Shown here piece after piece: positions 35,949 through 45,448 of a stretch of DNA of 64,000 nt. Made by a program: the position numbers and the translations under genes. Within the stretch, counting starts at the first letter, position 1; every line of letters begins with the position of its first letter. The stretch comes from Pacificoceanicola onchidii (GTDB lineage Bacteria; Pseudomonadota; Alphaproteobacteria; Rhodobacterales; Rhodobacteraceae). The notes beneath the pieces are model-generated. The model did no database searches, was not told the DNA's origin, and worked only from the letters and a program-made list of their open reading frames with translations. Location: NCBI RefSeq assembly GCF_004804335.1, contig NZ_SRXY01000007.1:248001-312000 (forward strand). Reading direction: 5' to 3'.

Positions 35949-37937
35949 ATGGCCGCCAAGGACAACGACGACGCCAAGCCGCAGGATCAGGACGAGGACG
36001 TAAGCCTCGATATGAGCCAGGCCGCCGTCAAGAAGATGATCGCCGAAGCCCGTGAACGCGGCTACATCACCTACGATCAGCTCAACGCCGTTCTGCCCCC
36101 TGACCAGGTCAGTTCCGACCAGATCGAAGACGTGATGTCGATGCTCTCCGAGATGGGCATTCAGGTCACCGAGGACGACGAAGAGGCGGAAGAGGACGAG
36201 AACAAGGGCTCGACCGAGCTTGTCGAAACCAAGAAGGCGGGCGAAGTCGCCGTCTCCTCCGGTGCGACCGAAAAACTCGACCGCACCGACGATCCGGTCC
36301 GCATGTATCTGCGCGAGATGGGCAGCGTCGAACTGCTCTCCCGCGAAGGCGAGATCGCGATTGCCAAGCGCATCGAGGCTGGCCGCAACACGATGATCCT
36401 CGGGCTGTGCGAAAGCCCGCTGACCTTCCAGGCGATTACGATCTGGCGCGAGGAACTTCTGTCCGAAGACATTCTGCTGCGCGATGTGATTGACCTTGAA
36501 ACCACCTTCTCCGGCCAGATGGGTGAAGACGGTGATGTCGAAGAGCCCGTGGTGGATACCTCTGGCGTTGAGGCCGCGCCGAAGGCGAAGTCCGATCAGC
36601 AGGAGCTCGACGCAGACGGCAACCCGATTGCCAACGACGACGACGATGATGACGACGAGCAGGCCAACATGTCGCTCGCCGCGATGGAAGCTGCGCTCAA
36701 GCCGCGCGTGCTCGAAACGCTGGATCGCATCGCGCAGGACTATGAAGAACTGGCCGAAATGCAGGACAGCCGGATTTCGGCGACCCTGAACGAGGACAAC
36801 AGCTTCTCCGAGGCGGACGAGGCGCGCTACCAGAAGTTGCGCAGCGAGATCGTTGAACTGGTGAACGAGCTTCACCTGCACAACAACCGGATCGAAGCGC
36901 TGATTGACCAGCTTTACGGCATCAACAAGCGCATCATGTCCATCGACAGCTCCATGGTGAAGCTCGCCGATCAGGCGCGCATCAACCGTCGCGAGTTTGT
37001 CGAAGAGTATCGCGGTCACGAGCTTGACCCGAACTGGCTTGAGCGTATGGGTGAGAAGTCCGGACGCGGCTGGCAGATGTTCATCGAACGCTCCACCGAG
37101 AAGGTCGAAGACTTGCGCGCCGACATGGCGCAGGTTGGCCAGTACGTCGGTCTCGACATCTCTGAATTCCGCCGCATCGTCGGACAGGTTCAGAAAGGCG
37201 AGAAAGAGGCGCGTCAGGCCAAGAAGGAAATGGTCGAGGCGAACCTGCGTCTGGTTATCTCGATCGCCAAAAAATACACCAACCGCGGCCTGCAATTCCT
37301 TGATCTCATTCAGGAAGGCAACATCGGCCTGATGAAGGCGGTCGACAAGTTCGAGTATCGCCGCGGTTACAAGTTCTCGACTTATGCCACATGGTGGATC
37401 CGTCAGGCGATCACCCGGTCCATTGCGGACCAGGCGCGCACGATCCGTATCCCGGTGCACATGATCGAAACGATCAACAAGCTGGTCCGCACGGGCCGTC
37501 AGATGCTGCACGAGATTGGCCGCGAGCCGACGCCGGAAGAACTGGCCGAGAAGCTGCAAATGCCGCTCGAAAAGGTCCGCAAGGTGATGAAGATCGCCAA
37601 GGAGCCGATCTCGCTCGAAACGCCGATTGGCGACGAGGAAGACAGCCAGCTTGGCGATTTCATCGAGGACAAGAACGCGGTTCTGCCGCTGGACTCGGCC
37701 ATTCAGGAAAACCTGAAAGAGACCACCACGCGGGTTCTGTCGTCGCTCACGCCGCGTGAGGAGCGGGTTCTACGGATGCGCTTCGGCATCGGCATGAACA
37801 CCGATCACACGCTCGAAGAGGTTGGCCAGCAGTTCAGCGTGACCCGCGAACGCATCCGCCAGATCGAAGCGAAAGCGCTGCGCAAACTCAAGCACCCGAG
37901 CCGCTCGCGCAAGCTGCGCTCGTTCCTGGATCAGTAA
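35949..37937 (+). CDS. rpoD: RNA polymerase primary sigma factor (sigma 70)
   Basis: A 662-residue housekeeping sigma factor. Region 1.1 is at the N-terminus (about residues 18-75), region 1.2 starts near [16 protein letters not shown], and a long acidic nonconserved region follows (about residues 195-245, poly-Asp). Region 2 includes [19 protein letters not shown], region 3 follows, and region 4.2 has [21 protein letters not shown]. The ATG at 35949 is the only good start (GAGGAGTGCCTG before it). It lies 134 bp after dnaG. Confidence 0.98.
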   Translation: MAAKDNDDAKPQDQDEDVSLDMSQAAVKKMIAEARERGYITYDQLNAVLPPDQVSSDQIEDVMSMLSEMGIQVTEDDEEAEEDENKGSTELVETKKAGEVAVSSGATEKLDRTDDPVRMYLREMGSVELLSREGEIAIAKRIEAGRNTMILGLCESPLTFQAITIWREELLSEDILLRDVIDLETTFSGQMGEDGDVEEPVVDTSGVEAAPKAKSDQQELDADGNPIANDDDDDDDEQANMSLAAMEAALKPRVLETLDRIAQDYEELAEMQDSRISATLNEDNSFSEADEARYQKLRSEIVELVNELHLHNNRIEALIDQLYGINKRIMSIDSSMVKLADQARINRREFVEEYRGHELDPNWLERMGEKSGRGWQMFIERSTEKVEDLRADMAQVGQYVGLDISEFRRIVGQVQKGEKEARQAKKEMVEANLRLVISIAKKYTNRGLQFLDLIQEGNIGLMKAVDKFEYRRGYKFSTYATWWIRQAITRSIADQARTIRIPVHMIETINKLVRTGRQMLHEIGREPTPEELAEKLQMPLEKVRKVMKIAKEPISLETPIGDEEDSQLGDFIEDKNAVLPLDSAIQENLKETTTRVLSSLTPREERVLRMRFGIGMNTDHTLEEVGQQFSVTRERIRQIEAKALRKLKHPSRSRKLRSFLDQ

Positions 37938-37940
37938 GCG

Positions 37941-38216
37941 ATGGCGTTCTGGAAAAAACTGTTCGGCGGCGGCGGGGACAGCAAAGCCCCCGCCCTCGAG
38001 ACAATTGAGTACGAAGGCTTTCGCATCACGGCTGATCCGATGAACGAAGACGGCCAGTTCCGTCTTTCGGCTGTCATCGAAGCAGAGGTCGACGGCGAGA
38101 CCAAGACCCACCGCCTGATCCGCGCCGATCTCATCCGCGAATACGACGTGGCAGTCGAGGCTTCGGTGAACAAGGCCAAGCAGATGATTGACCAGCAAGG
38201 CAAGCGGTTGTTCTGA
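37941..38216 (+). CDS. HlyU-family protein
   Basis: A 91-residue protein beginning MAFWKKLFGGGG, with the family core EGFRITADPMNEDGQFRL. The alphaproteobacterial family is named after the Vibrio regulator HlyU, but it shares neither a DNA-binding helix I can see nor proven function. The start is 3 bp after the rpoD stop, so it is probably co-transcribed with rpoD. Confidence 0.82.
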   Translation: MAFWKKLFGGGGDSKAPALETIEYEGFRITADPMNEDGQFRLSAVIEAEVDGETKTHRLIRADLIREYDVAVEASVNKAKQMIDQQGKRLF

Positions 38217-38239
38217 AGCCGAACGCGCAGGGGGCTGCC

Positions 38240-38647
38240 GTGAAGACCACCACCTTTGTCATCTCGACGCAGGGGCAGGGGCTCTACGAGTTCACGCCTC
38301 AGGTCAAGGATTGGGCGGCGGGCAGCGGATTGCTGACGCTGTTTGTTCGCCACACCTCCGCCAGCCTGCTTATTCAGGAAAATGCGGACCCGGAGGTGCA
38401 GACGGATCTGCGGGCATTCTTCCACCGGCTTGTCCCACCGACCACCGATCCGTCGATGTCCTACCTGACCCACACCTATGAAGGCCCGGACGATATGCCT
38501 GCGCATATCAAGGCGGCGATGATGCCGGTCAGCCTGAGTATCCCGGTGCAGAACGGGCGAATGGCGCTTGGTACGTGGCAGGGGGTGTACCTGTTCGAGC
38601 ATCGCAATGCACCGCACCGGCGCGAAGTTGTGGCGCACCTGGCCTAA
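38240..38647 (+). CDS. YjbQ/UPF0047 family protein
   Basis: A 135-residue protein of the UPF0047 (YjbQ) family, annotated as a secondary thiamine-phosphate synthase on limited evidence. Family motifs are HTSASLLIQENADPEV, THTYEGPDDMPAH and GTWQGVYLFEHR. A GTG start at 38240 follows AGGGGGCTGCC. It is a single soluble domain. It follows the HlyU-like gene by 23 bp on the same strand, and nothing else in the area concerns thiamine. Confidence 0.9.
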   Translation: MKTTTFVISTQGQGLYEFTPQVKDWAAGSGLLTLFVRHTSASLLIQENADPEVQTDLRAFFHRLVPPTTDPSMSYLTHTYEGPDDMPAHIKAAMMPVSLSIPVQNGRMALGTWQGVYLFEHRNAPHRREVVAHLA

Positions 38648-38719
38648 GGCGGGAATCCCGGACTTGCGGGGCGGGCCGCATTTGATACCCTCACGCGGTC
38701 TGCCGAAGGAAGGAACATC

Positions 38720-39451
38720 ATGCGCCGCATGCTGAGTGGAAAAATGCTGGCCGTATCGGCATTTGCCCTGATCGGGGTCGCGGCTTACGCGGTGCCGCAG
38801 TTCCTGCTGAGCGAGGTCGAGACGTCTGGCGCGCTTTGCGCGGGCCCCGGCGCGGATGGCAAGCTGTGCCGTTTCATCGGCGGGCCAATCGAAATGGGCG
38901 GCACGCCGGTATTTGTCGAGAAGTTTCAGCATGCCTTCCTGCCAACCACGCGCAAGATCGACTTCGTCGACGGGTTTGGCGAGACCTGGACCGCCCCGCC
39001 GAAAACGCTGACCGATGGTGCGTCCATCCCCACCTTGCTGGAGCCTCTCATGGGGGACCGGCAATCACGCGAGTATCTTCTGGCGGCGGCGCTGCACGAT
39101 GCCTATTGCGGTGTTGGCAATGAACAGCTGGAGACCTTCCAGACCCGCCCGTGGGAAGAAGTGCACCGCATGTTCTATGAGGCGCTTCTGGTCGCAGGCA
39201 CGGATCCGATCAAGGCCAAGATGATGTTCGCCGCCGTCTATCTGGGCGGCCCGCGCTGGAATGACCCGGAGCGTTCGCTCAAGAATGTCAGCGTGGAAGC
39301 GCTCAAGCTTGAGGCCAAGTGGTGTCTGGAATGGATCGAAGACACCAACCCCGAGCCGGAGGAGATCATCGCCTGGATGACCCGCCGGGAAGAGGCGCTG
39401 AAGGCCGGTGAAAACACGAAGCCGGTCTATGACATGCCGGATGGGATTTAA
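38720..39451 (+). CDS. DUF1353 family protein with N-terminal membrane segment
   Basis: A 243-residue protein with one hydrophobic N-terminal segment (about residues 9-25, signal anchor or signal peptide). The DUF1353 core has TDGASIPTLLEPL, LAAALHDAYC and MFYEALLVAGTDP, a pattern shared with phage-like and peptidase-like proteins of unknown activity. The domain lies outside the cytoplasm if the segment is a signal. The next gene starts 1 bp after its stop, so the two are in one operon. Confidence 0.82.
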   Translation: MRRMLSGKMLAVSAFALIGVAAYAVPQFLLSEVETSGALCAGPGADGKLCRFIGGPIEMGGTPVFVEKFQHAFLPTTRKIDFVDGFGETWTAPPKTLTDGASIPTLLEPLMGDRQSREYLLAAALHDAYCGVGNEQLETFQTRPWEEVHRMFYEALLVAGTDPIKAKMMFAAVYLGGPRWNDPERSLKNVSVEALKLEAKWCLEWIEDTNPEPEEIIAWMTRREEALKAGENTKPVYDMPDGI

Positions 39452-39452
39452 G

Positions 39453-41009
39453 ATGCCGGCGGCCGCGATAAACGTTGCCGATGCGCATATCAAGGCGCTG
39501 GCTCCCGCGTTGTCTGACTGGTGCGCGCTGATCTTCGACTATGCAGAGCCAGCCTGGCGCGAGTATCGCTCAGCCGAATGGTACGTGGCCAAGCTGCGCG
39601 AAGAGGGGTTTTCCGTTGAGGAAGGCTCCGGCGGTATGCCGACGGCCTTTTGCGCACGCTGGCGCAATGGCGATGGGCCAACCGTCGGGTTTTATGCCGA
39701 ATATGATGCGGTGCCCGGAAATTGTCAGGCGGCCCGCCCGGAACGCGCCCCGCGCGACGGGCTTGGTTTCATGGCGGCAGGCCACACGGACCCACATTCC
39801 GCGCTCGGCATGGGATCGCTGGCCGGCCTTCTGGCGACCAAGGCGGCCATGGAAGCGCTCGACATTCGCGGCACGCTGCAAATGACCGGCGAGCCTGCGG
39901 AAAAAGTGCGCGGCTCGAAGCCGATCCATGCAGCGAAGGGGTATTATGACGGGCTGGACGCGATGTTGTCCTTTCACCCGTTTTATATGCTGCCGCTTTG
40001 CAACACGGTGCGTTGGGACACCCATTGTGGTGCGGCGTATTCTTTTGTCTACCGTTTCCTCTGCGAAGTACCGCAGAGCTGGGGCGCCACTGATGGTGCG
40101 CCGATCCCGCAGTCCCATTCCGACATTCGTGCTCCGGGCGCCAATGATGCGCTGATGCAGATGTATCAGAATGCGCGCGCCTTGCGTGACAGCATGCTGC
40201 CGCACCGGGGCGGCTGGTCCGTGTCGGAGGCGATCCTGTCCACCGGGCAGGCCACGGCAGACAATTTGCCCGCGCTGATGGCCGATTTGCAGTACATGAT
40301 CCGTGTGCCCGATTTGGAAATGGCAGAGCAGATTACCGCGCAGCTTGACCGTTTGGCGGAACATGCGGCGCAGATGACAGGGTGCCGGGTGGAAAAGCAC
40401 TGGGTGTCCAAATCGCGTCCGGGGCTGGCCAACCACGCTTTGGCTTCGGCGGTCTGGCAGGGCCTGCAGGAAGTGGGCGCGCCGGTCTGGGATGACGAGG
40501 CCCTGGCCCTGGCAAAGCAGGTTCAGGAGGCTTGCGGGATGGAAGCAAGCGCTGCGCCGCTGATCCCGGAATGCACACAGCTTATCGCGCCGCAAGAGGC
40601 CGAAACGATCCTGCGCCGCGATCTGCCACCGTCGCAAGCGAACAGCACGTCCGACGACTATACCGACATGACGTGGCACTGCCCCACGGCGCGGTTCTAC
40701 ATTGCGCGGCCCGCGCTGCGCGGTGGGCCGTATCCGCCCTGGGCGATGAATGCGCTTGGCGGCATGCCTGCCTTGATTGATCCCACGGTGATCTGCGCGG
40801 GGCGCGTTTTGGCACGTGCGGCCCTGCGGGTTCTGACCTCGGAAGATTTGCGGCGCAGCACGCGATCGGAGTTTGAGCGCCGCCGGGTTGAGCAGGGGGC
40901 CATTCCACCTTTGGCTGATTACCCGGCCCCCGTGGATCTGCCGTGGCCGGAGTATGTCGAAACCCGGCGCGGTCGCGACTGGCATATTCCCTCGAAAGGG
41001 CAGCCATGA
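39453..41009 (+). CDS. M20 family amidohydrolase (AbgB-like)
   Basis: A 518-residue metallo-amidohydrolase of the M20/M28 fold, similar to aminobenzoyl-glutamate utilisation proteins. Metal-site motifs are YAEYDAVPGN and GHTDPHSALGMG. The catalytic pair that normally reads PAEE appears as PAEK (GEPAEKVRGSK), a possible loss of the catalytic Glu. Substrate unknown. It has no signal peptide. The ATG at 39453 follows the DUF1353 stop; the stop overlaps the next gene (ATGA). Confidence 0.85.
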   Translation: MPAAAINVADAHIKALAPALSDWCALIFDYAEPAWREYRSAEWYVAKLREEGFSVEEGSGGMPTAFCARWRNGDGPTVGFYAEYDAVPGNCQAARPERAPRDGLGFMAAGHTDPHSALGMGSLAGLLATKAAMEALDIRGTLQMTGEPAEKVRGSKPIHAAKGYYDGLDAMLSFHPFYMLPLCNTVRWDTHCGAAYSFVYRFLCEVPQSWGATDGAPIPQSHSDIRAPGANDALMQMYQNARALRDSMLPHRGGWSVSEAILSTGQATADNLPALMADLQYMIRVPDLEMAEQITAQLDRLAEHAAQMTGCRVEKHWVSKSRPGLANHALASAVWQGLQEVGAPVWDDEALALAKQVQEACGMEASAAPLIPECTQLIAPQEAETILRRDLPPSQANSTSDDYTDMTWHCPTARFYIARPALRGGPYPPWAMNALGGMPALIDPTVICAGRVLARAALRVLTSEDLRRSTRSEFERRRVEQGAIPPLADYPAPVDLPWPEYVETRRGRDWHIPSKGQP

Positions 41010-41500
41010 AAGCACCTCTCGCTCTGGTTCTCTGCACACTCGCGGGCATGGCATTTGCCGACTGCGCCCCGGAACAGCGGTTTTTGTCATGCAAGATTGA
41101 TGGCAAGGCCCGTTGGCTAGAGGTCTGCGTTGAAGGCAGCGCGGTGGTCTACCGCTACGGCAAACCCGGCGCCCCGGAGCTGGAGCTTTGGGAACGGGCC
41201 GAAGACATCGCCTATGCGCCTTGGCCGGGTTTTGGTCGGACGATTTGGGAAGAGGTAACCTTTGTAAACGGCGGGTACAGCTACGTCGTGCACGGCAGCA
41301 TCGACAAAGGCCTTGCGGTACAGGAGGCACCAAACGCTGTCGGTGGCGGTGTAGAGGTTTTTGAAGGCGCCCGTTCGATTGCCCGCCTCACCTGTGATCC
41401 CGAAACCGTGGCTTTCGATTGGAGCGATGCAATCTCCATGGCGAAAGCGGCCGCTGGCCTTATCTGGGACCCGGAAAACCAAGCCTGGCGCAGGCAGTGA
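41006..41500 (+). CDS. Secreted protein of unknown function
   Basis: A 164-residue protein with a signal peptide (MKAPLALVLCTLAGMAFADC) and a mature domain starting APEQRFLSCKIDGKARWLEVC, with Cys residues suited to disulfides and a beta-rich sequence. The ATG overlaps the M20 stop, so the two are coupled. I do not recognise a family. Similar Cys-containing secreted proteins occur in other Rhodobacterales. Confidence 0.75.
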   Translation: MKAPLALVLCTLAGMAFADCAPEQRFLSCKIDGKARWLEVCVEGSAVVYRYGKPGAPELELWERAEDIAYAPWPGFGRTIWEEVTFVNGGYSYVVHGSIDKGLAVQEAPNAVGGGVEVFEGARSIARLTCDPETVAFDWSDAISMAKAAAGLIWDPENQAWRRQ

Positions 41501-41656
41501 GTCTCTTTCGCCACGCGGTACACCCCCAGCATCTAGAGGAGTGAATTGCCCTCTACCCAAAACCTAGGGACTGACCTATAGTGCCTGTGGATAAGTGCGG
41601 ACCAACCGCGCAATCAGGCACAAAAAGAGCAGAAAAAAGAACGAGGGGGACGGCCA

Positions 41657-42133
41657 ATGCGCTGCCCGTTTTGCGGAAATATTGACACACAAGTAAAAGA
41701 CTCGCGTCCGGCGGAAGATCACGTCGCCATTCGCAGGCGTCGTTTTTGTCCTTCCTGTGGCGGCCGGTTTACCACCTATGAGCGCGTACAGTTGCGCGAT
41801 CTGGTGGTCATCAAGTCCAACGGCAGGCGCGAGGACTTTGACCGCGACAAGCTGGAACGCTCCATCCGGATCGCCATCCAGAAGCGTCCCCTTGAGCCGG
41901 ATCGCGTGGACCAGATGATTTCCGGCATTGTGCGGCGGCTCGAGTCCATGGGTGAGACGGACATTTCCTCGCATCAGATCGGCGAGATCGTGATGGAAAC
42001 CCTGGCCCGGATCGATACCGTGGCATATGTGCGTTTTGCGAGCGTTTACAAGAACTTTCAGGCTGCTGACGATTTCGACAAGTTCGTTTCCGAACTGCGG
42101 CCCGACACTCCGGCGGCACCGACCGACAAGTGA
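41657..42133 (+). CDS. nrdR: Transcriptional repressor NrdR
   Basis: A 158-residue repressor of ribonucleotide reductase genes. The zinc ribbon is Cys3, Cys6, Cys31 and Cys34 (MRCPFCGN ... [18 protein letters not shown]), followed by an ATP-cone domain with [19 protein letters not shown]. The 3' end overlaps the ribD GTG start by 4 bp; the nrdR-ribD pair is common in alphaproteobacteria. No NrdR box is visible upstream. Confidence 0.97.
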   Translation: MRCPFCGNIDTQVKDSRPAEDHVAIRRRRFCPSCGGRFTTYERVQLRDLVVIKSNGRREDFDRDKLERSIRIAIQKRPLEPDRVDQMISGIVRRLESMGETDISSHQIGEIVMETLARIDTVAYVRFASVYKNFQAADDFDKFVSELRPDTPAAPTDK

Positions 42134-43233
42134 GCGAAACAGACCGGAAACACATGGCTCATGCCCTTGGCTTGGGCCGTCGCGGGATGGGCAAATGCTG
42201 GCCCAACCCGGCTGTGGGCTGCGTGATTGTGAAGGACGGCCGCGTTGTTGGGCGCGGCTGGACACAACCGGGCGGGCGGCCCCATGCGGAACCCGAGGCC
42301 TTGTCGATGGCAGGGGAAGCGGCCCGCGGGGCAACGGCCTATGTCACGCTGGAACCCTGTTCCCATCATGGCCAGACGCCGCCCTGTGCTGAGGCTTTGA
42401 TCAAGGCCGGTGTTGCGCGCGTTGTCGCTGCCGTCTCTGACAGCGATCCCCGAGTCTCCGGGCAAGGCTTCGAGATGCTGCGGGCAGCGGGTGTAGAGGT
42501 TGAGACCGGGGTCTGCGCCGAAGAGGCGTTGCACGATCTCAATGGTTTCTTTCTGAAGACCGAACAGGGGCGGCCTTGGGTGACGCTGAAACTCGCGATG
42601 AGCGTGGATGGTCGCATCGCGACCGCCACGGGCGAGAGCCAATGGATCACTGGCCCGGCGGCGCGGCGCGCCGTCCATGCGCTGCGCAACACCCATGACG
42701 CTGTCATGGTGGGCGGCGGCACGGCCCGTGCCGATGACCCGTCCTTGACGGTGCGCGGCTTTGGCGCGGTCAAGCAACCTGTGCGCGTGGTGGTTTCACG
42801 CTTTCTCGATTTGCCGCTGATGGGGCAATTGGCGCGGACGGCAAAAGAGGTGCCGGTCTGGATTTGCCACGGCCCGAACGCAAATTCCGAAGCGTTGCAG
42901 ACGTGGCGGGGCTTGGGGGCAGAACTGCTGCCATGTCGTTTAACGGGCGGCCGCGTGGATCCCGCAGCCTTGATGTCCGCGCTCGGCGCGGCGGGGCTGA
43001 CCCGCGTGTTTTGCGAAGGAGGCGGGCAGCTTGCGGCGTCCTTGCTGGCTGCGGATCTGGTCGACGAGCTGCATGTTTTCACTGCCGGAATGGCGCTTGG
43101 GGCGGAAGGACATCCCGGAATCGGAGCCTTGGGCGTTGATCGTCTGGCTCATGCACCGCGATTTTCGCTTGTGGATAGTTCGGTGGAGGGGGAAGACATC
43201 CACCACGTGTGGCGCCGCACTGCGGAACTCTAA
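42130..43233 (+). CDS. ribD: Bifunctional riboflavin biosynthesis protein (deaminase/reductase)
   Basis: A 367-residue protein catalysing the deamination and then reduction of the pyrimidine intermediate of riboflavin synthesis. The N-terminal deaminase zinc site is HAE (residues 54-56, in [11 protein letters not shown]) plus [11 protein letters not shown]. The C-terminal reductase domain starts near [16 protein letters not shown] and contains [13 protein letters not shown]. The start is a GTG overlapping nrdR. ribE lies 4.9 kb away on the same strand, separated by capsule genes. Confidence 0.96.
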   Translation: MSETDRKHMAHALGLGRRGMGKCWPNPAVGCVIVKDGRVVGRGWTQPGGRPHAEPEALSMAGEAARGATAYVTLEPCSHHGQTPPCAEALIKAGVARVVAAVSDSDPRVSGQGFEMLRAAGVEVETGVCAEEALHDLNGFFLKTEQGRPWVTLKLAMSVDGRIATATGESQWITGPAARRAVHALRNTHDAVMVGGGTARADDPSLTVRGFGAVKQPVRVVVSRFLDLPLMGQLARTAKEVPVWICHGPNANSEALQTWRGLGAELLPCRLTGGRVDPAALMSALGAAGLTRVFCEGGGQLAASLLAADLVDELHVFTAGMALGAEGHPGIGALGVDRLAHAPRFSLVDSSVEGEDIHHVWRRTAEL

Positions 43234-43404
43234 AAAATTCCGGAGTCTCAACTGGATGCGACCGTTTCCTGAGCAGCGAGCTCTAAGGCAATGCTGCGGT
43301 GGAAAATCGGAAAGTCACTTGGTTTTCAGCGCGTTGCTTTGAAGTCTTCGAGCACGACACACGCAAATATTAGTAAGGTGTTAATAATTCGCGAGTTTCG
43401 CCGC

Positions 43405-45444
43405 TCAACGCCGCCACAAGTGTGCCCGGCTCGCCAGCAGGCCCTGCAGTTTTGACAGGGTTCGGTTGAACGGACCCGGCGTTGGAACGGCGCCTTCGGC
43501 CAAGCGCTCAACGATCACTTCCGGCGGGCAGGGCAAGCCTGTGATCGGGTCGCGGTACCGTGGGTAGTCGATCAAGGTTGCGTGGACCAAGGCCAGCAAA
43601 TCCGGGCGTGGCCCTGCGAGGCGGCGCGCGGGGACAGGGCCAAGATCCTGCGTCAGGCCCCAGCCTGCATAAAAAGGGGCACCCAGAACCGTCACGGAGA
43701 CCCCGCGCAGCAAGGCCTCGAAACCGGATAGCGATGTCATGGTCCAGATCGCATCGACCTGTTCGAGCAAGGGCGCGATCGGCGCATTCGAGAGCGTGAG
43801 GTCTGCCCATCGCTCCGGGTCTTCAACCGCCCCCGCGCGCAGCCCGGCCTCAACGTCGGGATGCGGCTTCCACAGGATGACCGCATCCGGGTTCTCCGCA
43901 CGGCAACGCGCCAGTAGCGCGGCATTGCTCTGCGTCTCCGGGCTGCCTTTGAGAATGGAGGCGTCGTCCTCAACCTGCCCCGGAACAAGGATGCGTTTAC
44001 CGCCCGGCAATGTGGGTAAATCTCCGGATAGGTTGTATTTGGATAAGCCCGCGGCGTTAATACTGCTTAACAGGCGGCGGGCGCGTTCGATTTGGTCGGG
44101 CCGGATATCCACAGCCCGTGCCCGGATCAAGTCTTCCAGACGCGAGGCACGTGCTGGATCGTAATAAATCCCCTGCGGGTCGAGCACCAGCGACAATGGC
44201 GGGATCAGTTCCGCGCCAAGCCCGCGAGAGCGCAGAAAGCCATCTTCGACACGAACGGTGGTCTCCTCCGTGGCCTTGCCCGCCCAGGCCATGCGTCGTC
44301 GCCCGTCTTCCTGCGCGATGGTTTGGGCCTTATCCACATCATTTTCGAAGCGTATCTTTCTGTGTTTGCCAAAGAATTTCTGAAGGTGGTCTCTTTTCCA
44401 CAACCGCATGCCGCTGGCCACCCACCCAGCCTGATCATCCCGCCAAGCCTGCGCCTGCGCTTCCAGTGTGCCGAGCACCTCTTCGATCTCGCAAACCCTG
44501 TCCCGAAAGGGATCGTACCAGCGCGGGTAGAGGATCATCGCCCCGGCAAAGAGCTGCGCCCGCGTCAGGTTGCGCTGGCGGCGCGCGATCACGGTTTCGT
44601 CTTCCGTCAGCCCCCATCCGGCATAGAACGGCAGGCCAAAAACACGCGGCTTGTGTCCTGCGAGGATCGCCTCGAACCCCATCTGAGACGAGACGGTGTA
44701 AACCTTTGTCGCGCCTTCGAGGATCTGCCAGGGCGAGGCTGCGCCATCATAAAGGGCAACATCGCCGCTGCCGTCGGTGTCCCGAAAATGGCCCGGCCTG
44801 TGACCCGCAGTGGTTTCCGGATGGGTTTTGATCAGAATGCGTGCGCCGGGGTTTTCCTCACGCGCGACGAACAGCATTTCCAGAAAGCGATTGCGGTCTG
44901 CGCCTGACGCGGTGACCGAGGCGTCTCCCTCGGTCTGGTCAATCACCAGAACGTAGCCCGGTTCCGGCAGGTCGAGATCCAGCCTCGTGGCGCTGTATTT
45001 CGAAAGATGCGCCGCCTGCATGCGTGCCATGGCCCCGCGCGCCCGGTTCAAGAGCGCCGTATCGTCCAGGGGCGCTGTGGCCAACAGGCTTTCCAGATCG
45101 GACGGGCTGCGACCATCAAAATGCACGCCGGTCTGGTCAATGAGCAGGCCAAGCGGCGGCTCGCCGTCGCGGCCAGGGTGCAGGGATCGCAGGAAACTGT
45201 CTTCGATCCGCACCAGCGCGGCACCGGACCTGGCTGCCACAGCTTCGCCCCGATGCGCATAGGGCGATTGCCCCCAAACGCCGATCAGATCGTCCGGACC
45301 GGGACGGCCAAACGAGACGCGGAACCCGGACAGCGAGAGAATGCGCCGTAGCCGCTTCTGCCTCAGGAAGCCCGCCGTGAAGACAAAAAGACGCCGAGGG
45401 ATTTCTCCCCCGGCGTTGCCCTGTCCCTCGGGTCTTGTTCGCAA
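43405..45444 (-). CDS. kpsC: Capsular polysaccharide export protein KpsC
   Basis: A protein of about 680 residues (679 from the start given) with two related KpsC domains, each with the pattern (V/I)EDxFLRSxGxG or similar: RIEDSFLRSLHPGRDG in the first and RVEDGFLRSRGLGAEL in the second. KpsC and KpsS are the retaining beta-Kdo transferases that build the lipid-linked anchor of group 2 capsules. The start is uncertain: no ATG is near the N-terminus. I use TTG at 45444, 4 bp after the upstream stop; a GTG at 45516 would overlap the export protein. A terminator-like hairpin sits within the first 20 codons. Confidence 0.87.
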   Translation of the reverse strand: MRTRPEGQGNAGGEIPRRLFVFTAGFLRQKRLRRILSLSGFRVSFGRPGPDDLIGVWGQSPYAHRGEAVAARSGAALVRIEDSFLRSLHPGRDGEPPLGLLIDQTGVHFDGRSPSDLESLLATAPLDDTALLNRARGAMARMQAAHLSKYSATRLDLDLPEPGYVLVIDQTEGDASVTASGADRNRFLEMLFVAREENPGARILIKTHPETTAGHRPGHFRDTDGSGDVALYDGAASPWQILEGATKVYTVSSQMGFEAILAGHKPRVFGLPFYAGWGLTEDETVIARRQRNLTRAQLFAGAMILYPRWYDPFRDRVCEIEEVLGTLEAQAQAWRDDQAGWVASGMRLWKRDHLQKFFGKHRKIRFENDVDKAQTIAQEDGRRRMAWAGKATEETTVRVEDGFLRSRGLGAELIPPLSLVLDPQGIYYDPARASRLEDLIRARAVDIRPDQIERARRLLSSINAAGLSKYNLSGDLPTLPGGKRILVPGQVEDDASILKGSPETQSNAALLARCRAENPDAVILWKPHPDVEAGLRAGAVEDPERWADLTLSNAPIAPLLEQVDAIWTMTSLSGFEALLRGVSVTVLGAPFYAGWGLTQDLGPVPARRLAGPRPDLLALVHATLIDYPRYRDPITGLPCPPEVIVERLAEGAVPTPGPFNRTLSKLQGLLASRAHLWRR
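45385..45416 (-). terminator. Terminator-like hairpin at the start of kpsC
   Basis: On the minus strand ACGCCGGGGGA pairs with TCCCTCGGCGT (one G-T wobble) around GAAA, followed by CTTTTTG. It has the form of an intrinsic terminator, yet lies in the 5' end of the kpsC frame. Confidence 0.7.
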
Positions 45445-45448
45445 CGGC

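Noticed and set aside
35913-37559. 548-codon open frame on the minus strand opposite rpoD
   Set aside because: rpoD is unambiguous. The frame mirrors its strong third-base GC bias and has no recognisable motif.
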